DNA of 64,000 nt from an uncultured Gammaproteobacteria bacterium. GTDB lineage: Bacteria > Pseudomonadota > Gammaproteobacteria > Eutrophobiales > Eutrophobiaceae. The first letter of the stretch is position 1. Each line of letters starts with the position of its first letter. The translations under genes were made by a program, and so were the position numbers. Positions 58,506 to 64,000 of the stretch are shown piece after piece. The stretch lies in the NCBI GenBank assembly GCA_958295485.1, contig OY282354.1, positions 620,001-684,000 of the forward strand, written 5' to 3'. The notes below the pieces were generated by a model. It was not told where the DNA came from, ran no database searches, and saw only the letters and a list, made by a program, of their open reading frames with translations.

Positions 58506-58970
58506 GGTCTAATCTTTATCGACCCCGTCAGTTTCTCTCAAGCACGATATTTCCCAGCCTGATCTTTATCGGCCCCCGTCAGTTTCTCTCAAGCACGATA
58601 TTTCCCAGCCTGATCCTTATCGGCCCCGGTCAGTTTTTCTCAAGCACGATATTTCCCAGCCTGATCTTTATCGGCCCGGTCAGTTTTTCTCAAGCACGAT
58701 ATTTCCCAGCCTGATCTTTATCGACCCCGGTCAGTTTTTCTCAAGGACGATATTTCCCAGCCTGATCTGTATCGGCCCCGGTCAGTTTTTCTCAAGCACG
58801 ATATTTTCCAGCCTGATCTTTGTCGGCCCCGGTCAGTTTTTCTCAAGCACGATATTTCCCAGCCTGATCCTTATCGGCCCTGGTCAGTTTTTCTCAAGCA
58901 CGATATTTCCCAGCCTGATCTTTATCGACCCCCGTCAGTTTTTCTCAAGGACGATATTTCCCAGCCTGTC
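58506..58970 (-). repeat. 51-bp tandem repeat of the hyuA 3' end, nine copies
   Basis: GATATTTCCCAGCCTG recurs about every 51 bp from 58546 to 58952. The last unit is coding (LGNIVLEKN of hyuA); eight further copies, with few substitutions, fill the 480-bp gap to the desaturase gene. No unique spacers, so this is not a CRISPR array. Confidence 0.97.
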
Positions 58971-60896
58971 AATACGGCAGGACCAGTTGTGATTGACAAA
59001 CACCGTCGCCTCGGCGTCACAGACAATCAGGGGGCCATTCGCGGGAACTGAGCCTGGCAGTTGTTTGCGGGAATATACAAGAACCGGGTCGTCATAGCCG
59101 TGGACTTGCGTCGATTGCGGGACGGCGGCATCCTGAAGCTGCATGTCCGGCAGGGTCAAGCCGACCTGCCCGGTTCTCAAGCTCAACCGCACGTTGATCA
59201 ATTCAACCGGGTTATCCAATCGGTGGCCGTAGCGATCATGGTGCAATTCGTGAAAGCGGCTTTCTGCCGATGCGATACTGTCCTGCCAGTCTATATTCAG
59301 CGTCGATGACTGGCCGCGGTAACACAAGTCAAGGCTTGCCCGGGGGCTCAGGGCATCACCGGCTATGCCCTGTTCCGCCAGTTCCCTCATTCCCCTCGCC
59401 TTTAATCCGGCAATTTCGTCATTGATTGCGCTTGCCGAAATATTTTCGAGTAGCATGGCCAGCGTTCTTGAATATTGTCGGCCGGACGGCGCCGCTATCA
59501 TGCCCAGGGCCGATAACACGCCGGCATGTATCGGAATCAAGGCCCGGCGCATTTCCAAGGCTTCCGCCAGGGCGCAGACATGCAGGCCGCCGGCGCCACC
59601 GAAGGCGACCAAGGTAAAATCGCGGGGGTCGATCCCCCGTTGCACGGAAATCAGTTTCAGCGCCTGGGTCATATGCTCATTGATCACGGCAACCACGCCT
59701 TCCGCCGCCTGCTCCGCCGAGGCCAGGCCCAGCTCTGCGGCCAGCCCGCCGACCGCCTCGCGGGCTTTGGCGTAATTCAACGACAACACGCCACCGAGCC
59801 GGGTGAAACGGGACAGGCGTCCCAGCAGCAGGTTGGCATCTGTCACCGTAGGCGATGTCCCGCCCTGGTCGTAACAGGCCGGTCCCGGTCGCGCCCCGGC
59901 GGATTCGGGTCCGACTTGCAGACAGCCGCCCGCATCCACGTAGGCAATAGAACCGCCACCCGCGCCTATGCTGTGCATATCCACCATGGGCACGGCGACG
60001 GGATAACGGTCGATATAGCCCGTGTTGGTCAACGCGATTTCCTTGTCTATCAGGGCAACGTCCGTTGAAGTCCCGCCCATGTCCAGTGTCATTAATTTAT
60101 CCATGCCGGTTTGACCGGCGACATGCCGTGCCCCGGTCAGCCCTCCCGCTGGTCCCGACAGCAACAGGTGCACGGCTTCATGTCCGGCCTGCCCGGCGTT
60201 GCAAGTATCGCCGGAGCTGCGCATGACAGACAAGGTAGCCGGCCGTGTTTTTGCCGCCGTTTTATTCAAATAACCCGCCATCAGCGGACCCACGTAGGCA
60301 TTCAGCCAGGTAGTGATGCCCCGTTCATATTCCTTGTATTCGGGCAGTATTTGCGATGAGACAGACACGAACAGGCGCGCCGGGAGCCGTCTTGCGATTC
60401 GTTGCTCAAACTGATCGTCAACAAAGGAGAACAATAAATTAACGGCGACGGCTTCCGCCTGTAATTGGTCGATTCGCTCCAGCAGGGTGATGATGTCCTG
60501 TTCCGTCAGGCCCTCGATGATCGTCCCGTCCGCATCTATCCGACCACCGGTCTGTAGACAAAGTTCGGCGGGGACGGGGGGTGGCTGCGGCTCGGGTTGC
60601 AGGTTATACAACTCCCGCCGCGCCTGCCTGCCGATCGTCAATACATCCTGCAGGCCGCGATTTGCCACGTAAACGGTACGGGCGCCTTTGCCTTCCAGCA
60701 CGGCATTGGTGGCTACGGTTGAACCATGGATAATATTCAAGCCGGACAGGGGCGCGCCCAACTCCTGAATACCCTGCATGACGGCAAGCTCCGGCTCCTC
60801 CGGGGTGGACATGACCTTATGCGTATACAGCCTGTCCCCGTCGAAGTAGACAAAATCCGTAAAAGTCCCGCCCGTATCGATTCCCAGCAAACGCAT
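58935..60896 (-). CDS. hyuA: Hydantoinase/oxoprolinase family protein, HyuA-type
   Basis: 653 residues. N-terminal GIDTGGTFTDFVYFDG, HGSTVATNAVLEGKGA, LSGPAGG, LDMGGTSTDVALI and GAGGGSIAYVDAGG are the ATP-binding acetate/sugar-kinase-like motifs of HyuA. ATP-dependent ring opening of hydantoin or oxoproline-like substrates requires a HyuB partner, which is not adjacent; the window shows a desaturase on one side and repeats on the other. Cytoplasmic. Confidence 0.92.
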   Translation of the reverse strand: MRLLGIDTGGTFTDFVYFDGDRLYTHKVMSTPEEPELAVMQGIQELGAPLSGLNIIHGSTVATNAVLEGKGARTVYVANRGLQDVLTIGRQARRELYNLQPEPQPPPVPAELCLQTGGRIDADGTIIEGLTEQDIITLLERIDQLQAEAVAVNLLFSFVDDQFEQRIARRLPARLFVSVSSQILPEYKEYERGITTWLNAYVGPLMAGYLNKTAAKTRPATLSVMRSSGDTCNAGQAGHEAVHLLLSGPAGGLTGARHVAGQTGMDKLMTLDMGGTSTDVALIDKEIALTNTGYIDRYPVAVPMVDMHSIGAGGGSIAYVDAGGCLQVGPESAGARPGPACYDQGGTSPTVTDANLLLGRLSRFTRLGGVLSLNYAKAREAVGGLAAELGLASAEQAAEGVVAVINEHMTQALKLISVQRGIDPRDFTLVAFGGAGGLHVCALAEALEMRRALIPIHAGVLSALGMIAAPSGRQYSRTLAMLLENISASAINDEIAGLKARGMRELAEQGIAGDALSPRASLDLCYRGQSSTLNIDWQDSIASAESRFHELHHDRYGHRLDNPVELINVRLSLRTGQVGLTLPDMQLQDAAVPQSTQVHGYDDPVLVYSRKQLPGSVPANGPLIVCDAEATVFVNHNWSCRIDRLGNIVLEKN

Positions 60897-61007
60897 TTTT
60901 TATTGTAATAATTCTCTGTATGGACGCAGAAATATACTGCACTATGTAGAGGAATAAAGGTAGTGCAATATGTGGCGGGTTCAAATTTTCGCTGTCCCGG
61001 TTCAGAG

Positions 61008-61305
61008 ACATGCGAGACAAATTCGGCTACAGGCTCCAGGACGGGAAAAGCAGATACCCCCCGTCATTGGGCAAGTCCCCAAGGTAACCCCCTTGTATTT
61101 GCCCTTACATGCGAGACGAATTCGGCTACAGGCTCCAGGACGGGAAAAGCAGATACCCCCCGTCATTGGGCAAGTCCCCAGGGCAACCCCCTCGTATTTG
61201 CCCTTACATGCGAGACGAATTAGGCTACAGGTTCCAGGACGGGAAAAGCAGATACCCCCCCGTCATTGGACAAGTCCCCAGGGCAACCCCCTTGTATTTG
61301 CCCTG
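61008..61305 (+). repeat. 98-100-bp tandem repeat, three copies
   Basis: ACATGCGAGAC starts at 61008, 61106 and 61206. Units have similar sequence through CCCGTCATTGG and CTTGTATTTGCCC. Several overlapping frames are open across it, but they only reflect the repeat. It fills most of the gap between hyuA and the XRE gene. Confidence 0.95.
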
Positions 61306-61335
61306 ACTTTCGGCGCCTGCCGGCGCATCAATTTC

Positions 61336-61623
61336 CTAATTGTGTATCAATTTGATTTCAATATGACAATCTACCGCTTCCGCATATTTTTTGATTGTTG
61401 CCAGGGATGGCGAATGTTTGCCACTGGTCAGTGAGGATTCAAGCCGGGTAACAGCAGGCGCCTTGGTCCCCATGCGAATTGCTATTTCCGCTTGACTCAG
61501 GCCGGCTTTTTCCCGGGCTGACAGCATTTCCCTCAACAATGCAAACTCAGGCTCCAAAGCATCGTATTCCGCCCTGACATCCGGACTGGAAAGCGCTTTG
61601 GCTTTCAATATTTCATGGGTCAT
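61336..61623 (-). CDS. XRE-family antitoxin-like regulator
   Basis: 95 residues with a helix-turn-helix (KAGLSQAEIAIRMGTKAPAVTRLE) and the HigA2-like ending TIKKYAEAVDCHIEIKL. Normally paired with a HigB-type toxin just upstream; only a 20-residue remnant of one is present, overlapping the ATG by four bases. Confidence 0.85.
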   Translation of the reverse strand: MTHEILKAKALSSPDVRAEYDALEPEFALLREMLSAREKAGLSQAEIAIRMGTKAPAVTRLESSLTSGKHSPSLATIKKYAEAVDCHIEIKLIHN

Positions 61624-61682
61624 GGTCTAACAACCTCCAGCAATCGTTCCCTGGCAAGTTTCAGTTCCTTGCTCCATGCCAT
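61620..61682 (-). pseudogene. C-terminal remnant of a HigB-like toxin
   Basis: MAWSKELKLARERLLEVVRP then TGA overlapping the XRE start. The pattern KELKLARERLLE is how Gp49/HigB-like toxins end. The catalytic part is missing. Confidence 0.5.
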
Positions 61683-61773
61683 GGGCACAGAATAACATAT
61701 TTGTTATTTCTTTCAAGTTTACAATGAACAATGCAAGAGCTTCCGCTTACAATGTGCGAAATCTTTGCGATGT

Positions 61774-61842
61774 CCGCTGATCACGTTGGATAAGCGTATG
61801 CAACAAGTCGCCAAAACATTGAACATCCAAGTGCTGGAGTAA
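61774..61842 (+). pseudogene. C-terminal remnant of a PIN-domain toxin
   Basis: PLITLDKRMQQVAKTLNIQV then LE and stop matches the last strand-helix of VapC-like PIN domains (PLxTLDxRL..A..LGI.VLE). Upstream sequence in frame lacks the acidic active-site residues. Confidence 0.5.
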
Positions 61843-61848
61843 TGAACA

Positions 61849-62070
61849 ATGAAAGTATTTACCTATTCAGAAGCTCGTCAAAATCTTGCCCGGCTGTTGA
61901 TGATTGCCCAGGATGAAGAAGTGGAAATCCGCAGGAAAGACGGTTCTGTTTTTTCGCTCACGCCAAAACGGACAAAAACAAAATCGCCTTTCGACGTAGC
62001 GGGAATCGATACGAAGGTGATAACCCGGGATATCCTGCGCGCTGTCGATGATTCAAGAAAGCAGGAATAG
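61849..62070 (+). CDS. Phd/YefM-family antitoxin (orphan)
   Basis: 73 residues: MKVFTYSEARQNLARLLMIAQ is the Phd fold, followed by RRKDGSVFSLTPK and the disordered toxin-binding tail SPFDVAGIDTKVITRDILRAV. No toxin gene follows in the next 170 bases, so it is an orphan; it follows the PIN remnant by six bases. Confidence 0.85.
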   Translation: MKVFTYSEARQNLARLLMIAQDEEVEIRRKDGSVFSLTPKRTKTKSPFDVAGIDTKVITRDILRAVDDSRKQE

Positions 62071-62122
62071 AGATTTTATCGGCAACCACCAATATATTTA
62101 CTAAACTTTATAAAAATCAAAG

Positions 62123-62132
62123 ACCTGACCCC
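62123..62132 (-). repeat. GGGGTCAGGT REP-type half site
   Basis: ACCTGACCCC between the Phd gene and the ATPase gene, with AATCAAAG on its left as in the complete palindrome at 11890-11977. Confidence 0.55.
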
Positions 62133-62243
62133 TCCAGCTGAGCAATGGGAGGTGTTAACCCAGCAAGAGACGGCTAATTTGCGTTTCCTGATATTGAGGA
62201 GTATATTCCGAAATAGTTGAACTATTATGGATGTTTCTCCGAA

Positions 62244-63404
62244 ATGGTAGATATAGACAGGGCTTTGAATATTGAGCTTCCGCAGGGGCAATCCGCTTTT
62301 TTGTGGGGGCCTCGCAAGACCGGCAAGACAACTTATCTGAAGCGGGCATTTCCGGACAGCATCGTCTATGATTTTCTGAAGACGGACATTACCCTGGATT
62401 TCATCAGGAATCCCGCCCTGCTGAGGGAGCGCCTCCTGGCAGACAGGCAGCGGGCGGGCGCATCGCCCGTCATCCTGGACGAGGTGCAAAAAGCGCCGGC
62501 AATCCTCGATGAAGTGCATTGGCTCATTGAAAACGAGGGCTTGAATTTTATCCTGTGCGGTTCCAGCGCCCGGAAGTTGAGAAAAGGCGGCGCCAATCTC
62601 TTGGGCGGCCGGGCCTGGCGCTTCGAGATGTTCCCGTTTGTCTTCCCCGAGATCGAACGCTTCGACTTGTTGCAGGCGCTGAACCAGGGCCTGATACCCT
62701 CGCATTACCTGCAACGCAGCTATCAACGGTCCTTGCGCGCTTACGTCCAGGATTACCTGAAAGAGGAAGTCTTTAACGAAGGCCTGGTTCGAAACATTCC
62801 CGCCTTCTCGCGGTTTTTCGAGGCGATGGGATACGCCCATGGAGAGTTGCTCAACTATTCAAATATCGCGCGGGATTGTGGGGTGGATTCAAAGACCGTA
62901 AAAGAATATTTTCAGATATTGGTTGACACCTTGTTAGGCGCTTACGTCGCGCCGTATAAAAAAAGACAGGGGCGGCAGGTCATCAGCAAGGCCTCCAAAT
63001 TTTACCTCTTCGACGTCGGCGTAGCCGGACATCTCTGCAAGCGCAGGATAAACGAAGAACACGGGGAGCAGTTCGGCAGGGCGTTTGAACATTTCATATT
63101 CATGGAACTTAACGCCCATCGCTCCTATCTCGAGTTGCATTACGATATTGACTTCTGGAGAACCAAATCAGGGTTGGAGGTGGATTTCATATTAGGCGGC
63201 GGAGAAGTCGCCCTAGAAGTAAAAGGCACCCGCCGTGTAGACAACGCCGACCTGGGCGCCCTGAGAACTTTTATGAATGAATCCAAACCGCGGTTGGGCA
63301 TTATTGTATCCAACGAAAAAAAAGAACGTAAAATCGGCGATATAACCGTCCTGCCATGGCGAGACTTCCTCGGCAAGTTATGGGATGGGAAGCTGATTAG
63401 ATAA
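62244..63404 (+). CDS. AAA-type ATPase with DUF4143 domain
   Basis: 386 residues from the ATG at 62244 (a TTG nine codons upstream is possible). Walker A WGPRKTGKTTYLKR, Walker B VILDEVQKAP, sensor LCGSSARKL, then DUF4143 (YLQRSYQRSLRAYVQDYLKEEV) and a nuclease-like fold ending with EVDFILGGGEVALEVKGT, whose Asp/Glu-x-Lys resembles PD-(D/E)XK enzymes. A very widespread family of unknown role, frequent in accessory regions. GGGGTCAGGT-type half sites stand on both sides (62123 and 63407). Confidence 0.85.
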   Translation: MVDIDRALNIELPQGQSAFLWGPRKTGKTTYLKRAFPDSIVYDFLKTDITLDFIRNPALLRERLLADRQRAGASPVILDEVQKAPAILDEVHWLIENEGLNFILCGSSARKLRKGGANLLGGRAWRFEMFPFVFPEIERFDLLQALNQGLIPSHYLQRSYQRSLRAYVQDYLKEEVFNEGLVRNIPAFSRFFEAMGYAHGELLNYSNIARDCGVDSKTVKEYFQILVDTLLGAYVAPYKKRQGRQVISKASKFYLFDVGVAGHLCKRRINEEHGEQFGRAFEHFIFMELNAHRSYLELHYDIDFWRTKSGLEVDFILGGGEVALEVKGTRRVDNADLGALRTFMNESKPRLGIIVSNEKKERKIGDITVLPWRDFLGKLWDGKLIR

Positions 63405-63406
63405 GG

Positions 63407-63416
63407 ACCTGACCCC
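63407..63416 (-). repeat. GGGGTCAGGT REP-type half site
   Basis: ACCTGACCCC three bases after the ATPase gene stop and directly at the junction with the HigB remnant. Confidence 0.55.
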
Positions 63417-63506
63417 TTGTCTTTTTCGGTATCCGGCAATTGGCGGGTCACGTTTGAAGAGGCAGGCGGCTGTATTGACCGTTTAAATTTAGAGGATTAT
63501 CACTGA
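63417..63506 (+). pseudogene. C-terminal remnant of a HigB toxin
   Basis: In frame: SVSGNWRVTFEEAGGCIDRL then NLEDYH and TGA, the standard ending of HigB (GNWRItFrFedg...DYH). About 60 N-terminal residues are missing; the break lies at the REP half site. Its stop overlaps the higA start (TGATG). Confidence 0.8.
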
Positions 63507-63802
63507 TGGCTGAGAATGGTATCAAAGTGAACATGACTCCTTCGCATCCGGGCGATTTCATCCGCACGGAAGTCATTGAGGAGTTGGACTTGAACGTTAC
63601 GAAGGCCGCCGAGATTTCAGGCGTTCGGCGGGCAACGCTCTCCGACCTGCTGAACGGCAACGCCAGGCTGTCACCGGAAATGGCCTTGCGCATCGAGAAG
63701 GCCTTCGACGTAAGCATGGACATGTTGTTGCGGATGCAGGCATGGTACGACGCCGCGCAAATGCGGGCCCGCGCAAGTGAGATCAGTGAAGGACGTCGAT
63801 AA
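63506..63802 (+). CDS. higA: HigA antitoxin
   Basis: 98 residues: TPSHPGDFIRTEVIEELDLNVTKAAEISGVRRATLSDLLNG is the HigA helix-turn-helix pattern, with SPEMALRIEKAFDVSMDMLLRMQAWYDAAQMR. DNA-binding antitoxin that represses its operon; its toxin is truncated here. Confidence 0.93.
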   Translation: MAENGIKVNMTPSHPGDFIRTEVIEELDLNVTKAAEISGVRRATLSDLLNGNARLSPEMALRIEKAFDVSMDMLLRMQAWYDAAQMRARASEISEGRR

Positions 63803-64000
63803 AAAACCAAGAAATTACAAAGATGAAGGATTACCTTCCTTAAAAGATCTTCCGGCTTCTTTAATACTTGCTGATCCTGGCAAAGCAGAAACACAAAAAG
63901 AGCAACGCCAAGCCCTGAATCAGACAGCGCGAATTTTAAAAGTTCCGTCATCAGGCGCGCTGCGTATTTCAACGCCGGATGAAGTTGACGATGCCTTTAT
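63786..64000 (+). CDS. Unidentified ORF, N-terminal part (runs off window)
   Basis: Open from a GTG at 63786 to the window end (71 codons): VKDVDKKPRNYKDEG, then LPASLILADPGKAETQKEQR and STPDEVDDAF. Overlaps the higA end by 17 bases. Composition is AT-richer than its neighbours. No family recognised. Confidence 0.45.
   Translation, partial: MKDVDKKPRNYKDEGLPSLKDLPASLILADPGKAETQKEQRQALNQTARILKVPSSGALRISTPDEVDDAF

Noticed and set aside
58506-58970. Regular 51-bp array as a CRISPR
   Set aside because: Units are contiguous and near-identical with no unique spacers, and the last unit is the coding end of hyuA; no cas genes.
60963-61434. Overlapping ORFs with repeated peptide
   Set aside because: They only translate the 98-100-bp repeat in different frames; no ribosome binding site or known family.
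63448-63972. Antisense ORF opposite higA
   Set aside because: higA on the plus strand matches a known family; the antisense frame does not.
1-64000. Prophage, integrase or insertion sequence
   Set aside because: No integrase, transposase, capsid or tail gene was found; movement is suggested only by duplications and REP-like elements.

Overview
The window reads as chromosome of a gammaproteobacterium, probably a sulfur oxidiser. The evidence is classic gammaproteobacterial gene order (rpsU-yqeY-dnaG-rpoD with tsaD divergent; pyrE/slmA/algC/coaBC/radC/rpmB/rpmG; miaB-phoH) together with a flavocytochrome c sulfide dehydrogenase pair (13.3-15.0 kb) and a TusA-like sulfur carrier. Species-level identity cannot be read from the sequence.

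Layout. 0-4.5 kb: phoH, miaB, a SnoaL-like protein and a secreted multicopper oxidase with a beta-rich tail. 4.5-11 kb: a duplicated accessory block. Each copy carries a small VapB-like protein, a 656-residue TPR protein, a 61-residue tail that resembles the end of a type IIG restriction enzyme, and a tRNA(CAU). One copy also holds a TIR-like protein coupled to a small membrane protein, a candidate defence pair. 11-19.8 kb: OsmC, TusA, two DAHP synthases, FccAB, a ZnuACB-type metal transporter and HinT. 19.9-28.9 kb: large membrane glycosyltransferase-like proteins, an SGNH hydrolase, DUF5989 and SxtJ, interleaved with DUF4396 and pdxH. 28.9-47.8 kb: conserved housekeeping genes, opening with a tRNA-Ile(CAU) interrupted by a group I intron. 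47.9-56.1 kb: a second surface-polysaccharide island with a poly-G tract at the start of one glycosyltransferase-like gene, and several gene fragments. 56.4-60.9 kb: yaaA, a fatty-acid desaturase and hyuA. 61.3-64 kb: remains of toxin-antitoxin loci around a DUF4143-type ATPase.

Two themes run through the window. First, local tandem duplication is pervasive: the 3' ends of osmC, fccB, tsaD, folK, hyuA and the convergent DUF4426/xth pair, and the 5' ends of znuC, znuB and the DUF4396 gene, are repeated two to nine times next to the intact gene. Short in-gene expansions occur in znuA, the MidA gene, the multicopper oxidase and the DUF5989 gene. Second, accessory genes sit between long direct duplications of a neighbouring housekeeping gene's 5' region (yaaA, DUF4396 gene, an mnmG-like upstream region, the tRNA/osmC upstream region), as if inserted or rearranged by recombination. 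A recurring C-terminal domain (motifs GFDNLDF and LPDY) links the glycosyltransferase-like proteins and the SGNH protein of both polysaccharide islands.
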